A DNA stretch of 10,277 nucleotides from Nitrososphaerales archaeon TH5895 (GCA_014523695.1 JAATVS010000094.1:1-10277); one strand, 5' to 3'. Shown: positions 1-7,119, numbered from the stretch's first letter. The notes: a model not told the origin generated them from the letters alone. Made by a program: numbers and translations.

Positions 1-2
1 AG

Positions 3-338
3 GAGCGCTGGATTCTTGTCCTGGGATTAACGATAATCATGTTGGGAGTATTCTTATTGACTCTGCGTTTCGCCTTATTCAGTCTGATCCTAATAATAAT
101 TGGGGTTGCCCTTTCTATATATTGGCTATTTGGTGTAATAAGATCAGGAGAACGCCAACGACAATTCTCTGAAGATGATTTAATTTTTTCAAAGACGAGA
201 ACAGTAGCTAAAATGAACTGTACTTGTTCAATCTGTAAACACACAGAATCCAAAACGTGTATTGAGGTAGGATGCGCATGCTGTGTCTTAATGAGAAATA
301 AGCAAATTATTGGTCATTTCAACAAGCTCCATCATTAG
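3..338 (+). CDS. 5'-truncated small membrane protein with a seven-cysteine C-terminal cluster
   Basis: The reading frame is open to the left edge: codons before the ATG at 39 read ERWILVLGLTII and are already membrane-like, so the true start probably lies outside the window and the ATG at 39 is internal. What is visible is a pair of hydrophobic segments (roughly codons 3-20 of the open frame and residues 11-34 counted from the ATG at 39). A polar linker rich in Arg, Glu and Asp follows, then a tail with Cys at 61, 63, 66, 74, 79, 81 and 82 (C-x-C-x2-C, then C-x4-C-x-C-C) and a His-rich end (GHFNKLHH). Such spacing suggests metal binding, probably zinc or a cluster, facing the cytoplasm or the outside depending on topology. 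I do not recognise a named family and assign no function. It is convergent with the RTX gene, with about 220 bases between the two stop codons. Confidence 0.7.
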   Translation, partial: ERWILVLGLTIIMLGVFLLTLRFALFSLILIIIGVALSIYWLFGVIRSGERQRQFSEDDLIFSKTRTVAKMNCTCSICKHTESKTCIEVGCACCVLMRNKQIIGHFNKLHH

Positions 339-558
339 TCAGCCTCTATAATCATTAAGTTGTATCGACAGTACACAAATTCAGCGTAGAGCCAGCGTGC
401 CATCAGGATATCTATAGAATTCGAATAATTGTCGGTCTAGATTTTGACACGATCGTTCTTAATTCATCCTAGGGCTTGTTCAAATCCGATTCTCACGGAA
501 TTAAAAACTTTTGATCAGAATGACACTTTAATGGATGGGGAGGGTTAGTATAGTTTAA

Positions 559-1095
559 TCAACGTGCTACTGGCTTTTCGTTATCTTCTAGAATCTCGCA
601 ATTAGCCGCAGCGAAATCTCCCTCCACCGGATTGAAATCATCTACGCTATCTCGCCCCTCACCACAATCAAAATAATCAGCTCCTTCACTTCCAGAAAGA
701 ACATCATCTCCTTCGCCACCATAAATGGAATCTATACCAAGGCCTCCTTGAATGTAGTCCCCACCATTGTGACCATAAATTGCATCGCTTCCTGGACCCC
801 CACCCAGGTGGTCGCTATTATTAGACCCTCGGATTTCATCGTTACCAAGGTCACCATACATAAACACACTGCTATTGGCACTTGGTCCAGCTTGAGTACT
901 GTTTTCGCCCATGAGAGCCATTTGATTTTGAATGGAATCTTCAGTCATTGCGCTGCTCAAGAGGTCATCATACTGAGTTCCACGTGTGAGCGCAAACGCG
1001 GTCTGATCTCTACTAAATGAGCTAATCTGCAATACCGCAAACAAAGCCAGAACACTAACCCCGACCCCAATAACTGACAATAATTTCAAGGTCAT
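559..1095 (-). CDS. Secreted RTX (hemolysin-type) calcium-binding repeat protein
   Basis: A predicted exported protein of 178 residues from the ATG at 1095. The frame continues upstream to an ATG at 1125 and a GTG at 1179. I prefer 1095 because it gives a standard signal sequence (Met-Thr-Leu-Lys, a hydrophobic core, then a likely cleavage after TAFA) and has an AT-rich TTTATTG box about 32 bases upstream. The mature protein has a polar Ser/Asn/Gln-rich stretch followed by eight consecutive nonapeptides of the GGxGxDxxx type. It ends in a cap with a Cys on each side of DDFNPVEGD. In this family the nonapeptides form a calcium-filled parallel beta-roll outside the cell. The protein is far too short to be a toxin and carries no catalytic domain. 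A calcium-binding cell-surface or secreted structural role is the most I would infer. Confidence 0.82.
   Translation of the reverse strand: MTLKLLSVIGVGVSVLALFAVLQISSFSRDQTAFALTRGTQYDDLLSSAMTEDSIQNQMALMGENSTQAGPSANSSVFMYGDLGNDEIRGSNNSDHLGGGPGSDAIYGHNGGDYIQGGLGIDSIYGGEGDDVLSGSEGADYFDCGEGRDSVDDFNPVEGDFAAANCEILEDNEKPVAR
643..858 (-). repeat. Eight in-register RTX nonapeptide repeats (27-bp units)
   Basis: Counted from the GTG at 1179, residues 108-179 divide exactly into eight 9-residue units: YGDLGNDEI, RGSNNSDHL, GGGPGSDAI, YGHNGGDYI, QGGLGIDSI, YGGEGDDVL, SGSEGADYF and DCGEGRDSV. The Gly at position 2 is kept except in the eighth unit, which has Cys there; Gly at position 5 and Asp at position 7 are kept in most units. 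There is no insertion or slippage. The units differ at the DNA level, so this is an old array, not a recent tandem expansion. Confidence 0.85.
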
Positions 1096-1548
1096 TGAAT
1101 TACGACATGTAATCTTTCTTTCCATCAATAAATGGGATACTACTTTTACTTCTATTAGATGAAGAATATTCTTTATCACTTAAAACTCTTTGAGAAAAAT
1201 CTGCATCATAGAATGCAGAGAAGCGAATTTATCGGAGGACTGCGAATGCTATTCTAAACTGGTAGGATGTAGCCTACTTCATGGCTACCACAGCTTTTAC
1301 TACTCATTCCCAGAATGGACAGTGGTTAAATAAGGAATGTAAGAGCAGACAGCTCCAGCTCCAGAGGTATTGGTTGAATATTTGCTGTAATTTAGTAAGA
1401 CATCGTAAGAAAAGGACTTGCGTCTAACATCATATTTCCGTATCCCCGTGTTTAGTTGGAAATCCGTTGGAAAGCTATACTGGAGTTAAGTGATTTAGAT
1501 CGAAGTCTTAATATTGACAGACTTTCATATATGTGAAGTTTCTTGATC
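1096..1548. other. Intergenic region between divergent RTX and dehydrogenase genes
   Basis: No gene I can support. It contains a short perfect inverted repeat (TCTGCAT / ATGCAGA, arms 1200-1206 and 1213-1219) and another (AAGTCT / AGACTT, arms 1503-1508 and 1519-1524) that partly covers the likely promoter of the dehydrogenase. A plus-strand 48-codon open frame (1281-1427) has an ATG but no good TATA box and an unremarkable Cys/Lys/Arg-rich product, so I treat it as chance. A TATA-like CATATATG at 1526-1533 lies about 20 bases before the dehydrogenase ATG, slightly closer than the spacing seen at other genes here. Confidence 0.5.
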
Positions 1549-2787
1549 ATGGTTGTTTATCTCATAACCCAGGCAGCTCTTTCATGGTGCTTATACTTCT
1601 CTTTGACACTTTTTTTAGGCGGTGGTGATGACGTGGTATTTGGAGAGCCAACGGTAGAGTCGCCCGATTTTCAATTGGACAAGATCGTGGACGGTTTGTC
1701 CAGACCTACAGGCTTAACCTTCTTGGGTCCTGGAGACTTTATAGTGATTGAGGAGGATACAGGTATGGTTAAACGAATTACTAATGGGGAGATTTCTCAA
1801 ACATTACTAGACCTAGACGTTTCGACGGATGATTCAAGAGGTTTAATAGGTATCGATTCATTTCACAATGGGAGCAAGACCTTTGTATTTTTATACTTTA
1901 CAGAATCATCATCGCATGATGACGAAGGGGAACCTCTTGGAAATAGACTCTATCGATACGAACTAGCCGATGATAAGAGCAGTTTAATTAACCCAAAGTT
2001 ACTTTTAGATTTGCCTGCAGGGCCTGGTTCAATGGATAACGGAGGACCAGTTTTAGTTGGACCAGACAATTATGTCTATTTTATCGTTGGTCAAGTACAG
2101 GACGATAATGATCGAGGACATGAAACCAAAGCACAAAACTTTGAGAATGGTCCCGATGCAGACGGGACAAGCGGCGTCCACAGAATTACACAAGATGGCA
2201 AGATGGTCTCTTCTAGAGTATTAGATTCTACTGGCAAGATGGATACTTATTTTGCATATGGAATAAGAAACAGCTTTGGTATGGATTTTGATCCTATTAC
2301 AGGAAAGCTCTGGCTCAGTGAAAATGGTGTTTACACAAATGATGAGATTAATTTGATAGAATCAGGTTTCAATGGAGGTTGGAAAGACATAACAGGTCTA
2401 GCTCCCTCCGGGTTCAATAAAAGTGGGTTAGTCTCATTTAGTGGAACTGGAAAATATAGTGACCCGAAATTTGTATGGAATCAGACTGTAGCCCCTACTG
2501 CACTTTTATTTCTCAATAGTGATAGATTTGGTCCTGCTTACAAGAATGATATGTTTATTGGAGACTATCAGTTTGGCAGAATCTATCATTTTGAACTGAA
2601 TTCGGAAAGAAATGGACTGCAGTTAAATGGTACCTTAGCCGACAGGATGGCCAATTCAGACCCTGAGCTTCAAGAGACTATTTTTGCTGAAGGGTTTGGA
2701 GTTCCAACAGATCTAGAGATTGGTCCAGATGGGATGTTGTATATTTCATCGTTGAGAGATGGCGCAGTGTATAGAATCAGCAGATAA
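1549..2787 (+). CDS. Secreted glucose/sorbosone dehydrogenase-like (PQQ-type) six-bladed propeller protein
   Basis: A 412-residue protein of the soluble aldose sugar dehydrogenase family, whose characterised members oxidise sugars outside the membrane using PQQ and calcium. I use the ATG at 1549; a TTG two codons upstream is the only earlier option. Residues 1-25 form a hydrophobic signal or anchor. Family landmarks, numbered from the TTG at 1543, are LSRPTGLTFLGPGDFIVIE (52-70), SRGLIGID (98-105), GGPVLVGPD (167-175), GIRNSFGMDFDP (240-251) with the paired Arg242-Asn243, the stretch around SENG (259-262), and the closing EIGPDGMLYISS (392-403). Two positions look odd. The spot that in the family usually has a catalytic His (DHQSG in the Acinetobacter enzyme) reads MDNGG, with Asp at 165, and the usual GD after that strand reads GQ. 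It may therefore be a propeller that has lost or altered dehydrogenase activity. No PQQ synthesis genes are in the window. Confidence 0.85.
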   Translation: MVVYLITQAALSWCLYFSLTLFLGGGDDVVFGEPTVESPDFQLDKIVDGLSRPTGLTFLGPGDFIVIEEDTGMVKRITNGEISQTLLDLDVSTDDSRGLIGIDSFHNGSKTFVFLYFTESSSHDDEGEPLGNRLYRYELADDKSSLINPKLLLDLPAGPGSMDNGGPVLVGPDNYVYFIVGQVQDDNDRGHETKAQNFENGPDADGTSGVHRITQDGKMVSSRVLDSTGKMDTYFAYGIRNSFGMDFDPITGKLWLSENGVYTNDEINLIESGFNGGWKDITGLAPSGFNKSGLVSFSGTGKYSDPKFVWNQTVAPTALLFLNSDRFGPAYKNDMFIGDYQFGRIYHFELNSERNGLQLNGTLADRMANSDPELQETIFAEGFGVPTDLEIGPDGMLYISSLRDGAVYRISR

Positions 2788-3110
2788 TGGCTGAATTGTC
2801 GTCATACTAGGATATCCGGATCGTTCTCGGTTATCCGTCCAATTTATAACCAACGGATCCAATGTCTTGAAAGAAACTCAAGGATGAGTACCTCAAACCA
2901 TTCTTTCAGCAGGCATTATTAGATGGTTTTTCTCTAGTTTAAGGTTCGTTTTCGATGTTTCATAAAGATAAGAATTAGCTTTATATTTCACCACCTATTG
3001 TGACTTTGAACTTGCATTCGAACAATTAGAGATGTTGAGTTAGAAATGATGTCAAGATACTAAGTCAATCCAGTATAGTTATTAGAGATGCCTTCAATTT
3101 AATAATTGAT
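2788..3110. other. Intergenic region with no recognisable gene
   Basis: About 320 bases with stop codons in all frames and only very short open frames on either strand. A T-rich stretch (GGTTTTTCTCTAGTTT, ending near 2960) could help end transcription of the upstream gene but is more than 140 bases past its stop. A loose TATA-like TATAGTTATTAG (3074-3085) lies about 30 bases before the next start. Nothing else is supported. Confidence 0.5.
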
Positions 3111-3548
3111 ATGGGTAAAGACACCATACAGCTAACTGAGCCAATAGTCAGGCTTTTTCAAGGTAAGAATTTCGCCTTCGTCTCAACCCTGATGAAGGAC
3201 GGCTCTCCGCAAATTACCCCGACATGGGTAGACATTGAAAAAAATAACGAATATAGTATCTTGGTGAATACGGCCGAAGGAAGGATAAAGCATAAGAATC
3301 TCTCCAGAGATCCTAGATTGGCGATATCCGTAATTAATGGGAGCAATCCCTATGAGATGGTCACTATTCAAGGAAAAGTAACAGAGCAGATTACACGAGA
3401 TACCGCTGAAGAACATATAGATAAGTTGGCTAAAAAATACCTCGGTCTTGACAAATATCCCGGTCGTTCTCCAGGTGAGAAAAGAGTTATTCTAAAGATA
3501 AAACCCGAGAGAATTTTCTACCATGATTTTCAGCCACCAATTAAATAA
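3111..3548 (+). CDS. PPOX-class (Rv1155-like) flavin or F420-dependent oxidoreductase
   Basis: A 145-residue cytoplasmic protein with the split beta-barrel fold of the pyridoxamine 5'-phosphate oxidase superfamily. The order of motifs matches the small TIGR03618/Rv1155 type: FAFVSTLMKDGSPQITPTWVD (residues 21-41), LVNTAEGRIKHKNLSRDPRLAISV (51-74), MVTIQGKVTE (83-92) and a C-terminal KPERIFYHDF (131-140). The basic residues Arg58, Lys60 and Lys62 sit where family members bind the phosphate of FMN or F420. Thaumarchaea make coenzyme F420, so an F420-dependent reductase is likely, but the sequence alone does not separate F420 from FMN and gives no substrate. There is no signal peptide, and length is normal for the family. 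The gene stands alone, with stops upstream of the ATG in the same frame. Confidence 0.85.
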   Translation: MGKDTIQLTEPIVRLFQGKNFAFVSTLMKDGSPQITPTWVDIEKNNEYSILVNTAEGRIKHKNLSRDPRLAISVINGSNPYEMVTIQGKVTEQITRDTAEEHIDKLAKKYLGLDKYPGRSPGEKRVILKIKPERIFYHDFQPPIK

Positions 3549-3796
3549 TTTTGTTGTGCGGGGTGATCTAGCAGCAAAAGTGCGCTCAACACGAAGACTA
3601 CCAACCAATTCTTTATTATTACACCCTATTTCTGTTATGTGCATTTGATTTCGTCTTATCACTTCAAGGATGTCCTTGATTATTTCTTGAAATTTGAGTT
3701 CGAAATAACTTTGAATATTTCTATGAGTATCCGGTGTAATGCTAACTCCTTTTCCCAACAGATTCTAAATGAATTCAGGATCGAGTTCAAAAGCAT

Positions 3797-4381
3797 TCAT
3801 TGTACAACAACAGCTCCATTCATCCATGGATGTGGTACGCAAAAGTACTCATATCTTCCAGGTTCGGTGAAGTGAAATGTGAACGAGCCTCCTTCATCTA
3901 GGTTTCCAGAATTAAACGCGCCATCCTGCTTGAATTCATACATTCCGTAGCCTGCCTTTTTACCGCTTGTAATTGTGTGAGTCAAATCATCCTCATTGGT
4001 CCATGTGACATCTGAACCTGATGGGACGATTACTTCTGGTGGATAAAATCGTTCGGATATTGTCTCCTTCCAGGCCGCACCATCAGGTATAGCAATTTGG
4101 TATTCGCCTTCATGACCTTCGTCGTCAGGTTTCTGTTTTTCCGAATTCGCAGCCGGCTGTATTGCTTCCCCGTGTTGTTCCTCTTGAGGTCCAAATGATT
4201 CAGTTTCAGCATTATCCTCATCTTGGTCCTCATCTGCGTCAGCTGGTGCTAACGTAACTGCAGCCGTAGCAGCAACATTTAGTGCCTGAAAGTTGTGAAG
4301 GTCCCAGAGGGCTAGACTTGTGGTTAAACAGACAAGTAAGATTAGGTAAACCGATTTGCTACCGGCCCGTGAGGTATTCAT
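3797..4381 (-). CDS. Secreted blue copper protein (plastocyanin/cupredoxin) with acidic linker
   Basis: A 194-residue exported electron carrier. Residues 11-45 hold a hydrophobic signal or membrane anchor. Residues 46-92 form a very acidic, Gln/Glu-rich, low-complexity linker (DADEDQDEDNAETE and onward). Residues 93-194 are one cupredoxin domain. Type 1 copper ligands are all visible: His135 in DLTHTITSG, then Cys181, His184 and Met187 in YFCVPHPWMNG, the plastocyanin order C-x2-H-x2-M. The motif before the first ligand (SGSDVTWTNED) is also typical. Ammonia-oxidising archaea use many such proteins for electron transfer at the outside of the membrane, and a role between ammonia or hydroxylamine oxidation and the terminal oxidase is a reasonable inference. 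The linker probably acts as a tether or keeps the domain soluble. It is transcribed away from the protease gene and has a well placed TATA-like box. Confidence 0.92.
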   Translation of the reverse strand: MNTSRAGSKSVYLILLVCLTTSLALWDLHNFQALNVAATAAVTLAPADADEDQDEDNAETESFGPQEEQHGEAIQPAANSEKQKPDDEGHEGEYQIAIPDGAAWKETISERFYPPEVIVPSGSDVTWTNEDDLTHTITSGKKAGYGMYEFKQDGAFNSGNLDEGGSFTFHFTEPGRYEYFCVPHPWMNGAVVVQ

Positions 4382-4402
4382 GGTTGTGGATATTATTCGG
4401 GG

Positions 4403-4416
4403 TCATAATAATAACC
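4403..4416 (-). promoter_or_regulatory. TATA-like box of the cupredoxin gene
   Basis: Read on the minus strand the stretch is GGTTATTATTATG, centred about 28 bases before the ATG at 4381. That is the spacing expected if transcription starts at or next to the start codon (leaderless mRNA). No Shine-Dalgarno sequence precedes the ATG. Confidence 0.5.
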
Positions 4417-4875
4417 TTAGCATTCGATGAAGAATTGTTATAGTACTAAACTATAGTAAAGATTCTACGATCTTATGTATACAAGTTCAAGGGATTGTGT
4501 GGATACATCATATTAGTAGGAATGATTCATGTTTCTATATTACTGATATTAGGATCCTCTACTCACAACAAGTTAGGTTGCTAAATTCCAGACTTGGAGT
4601 TGTATTAAGATAGTTTGCACCACTCTAATACGACCTTTAAATGACCAACATGCGGGTCTCTCATCAATGATCTTTCGAAAACTACTCCAAAAAATGAACC
4701 AGAGTTAATGGTGTTACTTTGCTAAAGACAAATAATTATGCAGAAACAGAAGAGATTTAGGATACGACTTCACTCCAATACATGAATAAGCTACTAATAG
4801 TTGCTTTTATTTTTTGAATTGTATTCATTCCTAAATTCCAACAGGATTGATAAAATGAAAAACTTCGTCTCCCCA

Positions 4876-4895
4876 AACGCATTTAAAGAAGCGTT
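4876..4895 (+). promoter_or_regulatory. Promoter of the HtrA-type gene: TATA-like box inside a small inverted repeat
   Basis: TTTAAA at 4882-4887 is centred about 26-27 bases before the GTG at 4911, matching a leaderless start. It is framed exactly by AACGC (4876-4880) and GCGTT (4891-4895), a 5-bp inverted repeat with a 10-base spacer that includes the box. The TATA placement is good evidence for the GTG start. A regulator binding the flanking arms is only a possibility, since arms this short occur by chance. Confidence 0.5.
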
Positions 4896-4910
4896 CTTAT
4901 ACGTGACCTT

Positions 4911-6659
4911 GTGAAATTATGTGAGCGATCTCTATTCCGTTTGCCCTTCTTCGCGATTTTCGTAATTGTATTATTCACGTTAAGTACCTTTGAAGTTGGT
5001 GCTCAATTAGACCCTCTAAATATCCCCAATATTCCAGCTGAAGATCAAAATTACTCTATCTTGACAAATCATAGTACGGATCTTGACCTCACTACTTTGT
5101 TTAATGATGTAGATCAATCGGTAGTTCAAATAAGCGAAAATAGTGCATCCTCTCTTGGATCAAGACAAGCCTCAGGGTTTGTCTACGATGATCTTGGTCA
5201 TATTGTCACCAATTATCACGTAGTTGGTAATCCACAAGAGACTAACCTATATGAAAGAGCGTTCCACATAACTTTCTTAGATGGTACTACATATTTTGGC
5301 AGAGTCATTGGTGCAGATCTCTACTCTGAGTTAGCAGTCATGACGGTAGAGAATATAACACGGGAAAACCTCGTACCGTTACCTCTAGGTAATTCATCCC
5401 AACTCAGAATAGGACAACCAGTGGTAGCAGTAGGAAATCCCTTTGGACTGTCAGGGTCGATGACAGAAGGGATAGTAAGCGGCCTTGGCAGAATCCTTCC
5501 TTCGTCTGTTCCGCAGGGTGACCTTCTATTACGTCAAGAGGATACGGCGTCATTTTTGATACCAAACATAATCCAGACTGATGCTGTTATAAATCCAGGC
5601 AATTCAGGCGGGCCACTGCTGACCACAGGTGGTGAAGTTATAGGAATGAATACAGCAATTTTGTCAAATACTGGTGTTTATGCAGGAGTTGGATCCGCCA
5701 TCCCATCCGATATCATTAAGAAGGTAGTACCGGAGCTCATTTCTACAGGTACATACAGACATCCATATATAGGAATAGCAGGCGTGGACATGTCGCCTGA
5801 AATCGCAGATGAAATGGGCTTGAATGGTTCTAGAGGATTTTTGGTTACCGAAGTCACATCAGGAAGTCCGGCAGAAAGGTCAGGTATCAGAGGCGGAGGA
5901 GCATTGACAGATATTAATGGAAGACAAATAGAATTAGGAGGGGATGTAATTGTTGAAGTCGACAACGTTACCGTTAGGAAGATTGAAGATCTACTTTCAT
6001 ACCTTCAATCAGAAAGATCGATTGGTGAAACTGTGATACTTAATGTGATTAGGGATGGAAAAAACCAGGAAATTGGTATGACACTCGCAGCTAGGCCAAC
6101 ACAACAGCAGCAGGAAATTGAGCAGCGCCAACAAGAGCGCCCCACCCTTGGCATCAATTCAATAAATATGACTGAACAGATAGCTGCAAGAATGAATTTG
6201 ACGCAAATGCAACAGCAACCCCTGAGTGACGATCAGGATGGTGAACGAGGAGGAGTCCTTGTGGTCGACGTATTTGCAGATGGACCAGCTGAGAAAGCTG
6301 GTATTAGGGGGGGGTTTATTGTTGCGGATATAAATAGAACCCCAATTGAGATAGGAGGCGATGTAATCGTGAGAATTGATGATACGATGATTCCCAATGT
6401 TGATGCTTTGAACAAATTTATCGATGATGAAAACATAGGGGATACTATTCAAGTTACTGTTGTTAGGGACAGTCAGCTCATTAGTATCCCTGTTATTGTA
6501 GGCTCGACATCTGAATTAGGAACTCTTCAACCGGGCAATGGCAGCAATTTTTCGACACAACCACCAATTGATCGTTCAGATGATTTCTTTAGTGACTTAT
6601 ATGATCGCTGCATAGAAACATTTGGTCCATTCGTATGCAATCCACTTTTTAGAAGGTAA
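4911..6659 (+). CDS. htrA: Exported HtrA/Deg-type serine protease with two PDZ domains
   Basis: A 582-residue protein starting at GTG; an in-frame stop at 4884 excludes a longer form. Residues 1-31 are a signal peptide, with likely cleavage after EVGA, so it acts outside the membrane, presumably degrading or refolding damaged proteins. The chymotrypsin-like domain spans about 60-275: His103 in NYHVVG and Ser232 in NPGNSGGPL are present. The third triad position, normally Asp in the pattern SDLAV, reads Glu140 (SELAV). A longer than usual loop lies between GLGRILPSS and IIQTDAVINPGNSGG. PDZ1 covers about 283-395 and PDZ2 about 411-530. They are clearly related copies (SGIRGG, IELGGDVIVEVD and AGIRGG, IEIGGDVIVRID), separated by a Gln/Glu-rich linker (397-410). 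A Ser/Pro-rich tail ends with Cys567 and Cys576, which could form a disulphide. It is transcribed alone and faces a convergent small gene. Confidence 0.92.
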   Translation: MKLCERSLFRLPFFAIFVIVLFTLSTFEVGAQLDPLNIPNIPAEDQNYSILTNHSTDLDLTTLFNDVDQSVVQISENSASSLGSRQASGFVYDDLGHIVTNYHVVGNPQETNLYERAFHITFLDGTTYFGRVIGADLYSELAVMTVENITRENLVPLPLGNSSQLRIGQPVVAVGNPFGLSGSMTEGIVSGLGRILPSSVPQGDLLLRQEDTASFLIPNIIQTDAVINPGNSGGPLLTTGGEVIGMNTAILSNTGVYAGVGSAIPSDIIKKVVPELISTGTYRHPYIGIAGVDMSPEIADEMGLNGSRGFLVTEVTSGSPAERSGIRGGGALTDINGRQIELGGDVIVEVDNVTVRKIEDLLSYLQSERSIGETVILNVIRDGKNQEIGMTLAARPTQQQQEIEQRQQERPTLGINSINMTEQIAARMNLTQMQQQPLSDDQDGERGGVLVVDVFADGPAEKAGIRGGFIVADINRTPIEIGGDVIVRIDDTMIPNVDALNKFIDDENIGDTIQVTVVRDSQLISIPVIVGSTSELGTLQPGNGSNFSTQPPIDRSDDFFSDLYDRCIETFGPFVCNPLFRR

Positions 6660-6860
6660 TCTAGTTGTTCAAAGGTACCTGAAAAATTCTGAAATAAATC
6701 CGCTTATAAAGATGATAAAGAGACAAGTGAAATGACTGAATGCTGCTGTAATACAGATTGGCTAACCCAGACTGTGTTCAGAAAAACAAACAATGTGTAT
6801 GTAATGTTAATTCTTCTTTGTAGCCAAATTTTGTAGGGGCAATGATATTCAAATTTATTT

Positions 6861-7088
6861 CTAGTCGGTTACGGCTACTCCGTTTTCATTGCCTTGGGTT
6901 TGTGAAACAGTATTAGTGCACTGAACACTCATGCCGACGTCCCCTTGGCCGCAATAATTGGCCTGTGAAACAGCGAGGGACTTCTTCTGGTAATCCTTTC
7001 CAAATGTGATATTGGAATCGATGAATAATGATCCGATGATCAACCCTGTCAATGCCACAGCAATGGCTAAAATTCTGAGGCGAGTCAT
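6861..7088 (-). CDS. Small secreted peptide with two cysteines
   Basis: A 75-residue product with an N-terminal MTRLR and a hydrophobic stretch to about residue 23, typical of a signal peptide, followed by a short polar mature region. The mature part contains NYCGQGD and SVQCTN, so Cys46 and Cys57 can pair in one disulphide, and ends SQTQGNENGVAVTD. The shape (signal, C-x10-C, then a Gln-Gly-Asn-Glu-Asn stretch) resembles short exported proteins of unknown function that I associate with the Nitrososphaerales, but I cannot name a family. The ATG is supported by an AT-rich box 26 bases upstream. The gene converges on the protease gene, with about 200 bases between their stops, in which A-rich patches (plus strand near 6781-6793) would read as T-rich terminator sequence for this gene. 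Confidence 0.65.
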   Translation of the reverse strand: MTRLRILAIAVALTGLIIGSLFIDSNITFGKDYQKKSLAVSQANYCGQGDVGMSVQCTNTVSQTQGNENGVAVTD

Positions 7089-7106
7089 AATCCGATCTAG
7101 ATGTTA

Positions 7107-7119
7107 AGAAATAATTTAT
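7107..7119 (-). promoter_or_regulatory. TATA-like box of the 75-residue peptide gene
   Basis: On the minus strand this reads about ATAAATTATTTCT, centred 25-26 bases before the ATG at 7088. The position matches the leaderless arrangement of neighbouring genes and supports the chosen start. Confidence 0.4.

Larger units (their letters stand above)
4382..4910. other. Divergent intergenic region between cupredoxin and HtrA-type protease
   Basis: About 530 bases holding the promoters of both flanking genes. There is a short inverted repeat TATAGT / ACTATA (arms 4439-4444 and 4450-4455) upstream of the cupredoxin promoter, and a T-rich stretch around 4804-4815. Only tiny open frames occur: an 11-codon hydrophobic one starting at 4782 that resembles the start of a signal peptide, and a 19-codon one at 4855-4914 whose stop overlaps the protease start. 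I see no full gene and no tRNA. Confidence 0.5.

Noticed and set aside
476..502. tRNA T-arm-like sequence (GTTCAAATCC)
   Set aside because: The flanking bases do not pair into a 5-bp stem and no acceptor, D or anticodon arm fits around it.
748..1020. Plus-strand 90-codon frame inside the RTX gene
   Set aside because: It is antisense to the repeat array; stop-free antisense frames are a common by-product of Gly/Asp-rich repeats.
1281..1427. Plus-strand 48-codon frame with ATG upstream of the propeller gene
   Set aside because: The length is within chance for this base composition, there is no good promoter, and the Cys/Lys/Arg/Gln-rich product has no recognisable signal or domain.
3492..3758. 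Minus-strand 88-codon frame downstream of the PPOX-class gene
   Set aside because: It starts at TTG without a TATA-like box and overlaps the last 57 bases of a well supported gene on the other strand. Part of its product looks protein-like (a helical stretch around FELKFQEIIKDILEVIRR), so it could be a remnant, but there is no positive support.
4782..4817. Eleven-codon hydrophobic frame (MNKLLIVAFIF) resembling a broken signal peptide
   Set aside because: Too short to judge, and shifting the frame afterwards gives no continuing coding sequence before the protease gene.
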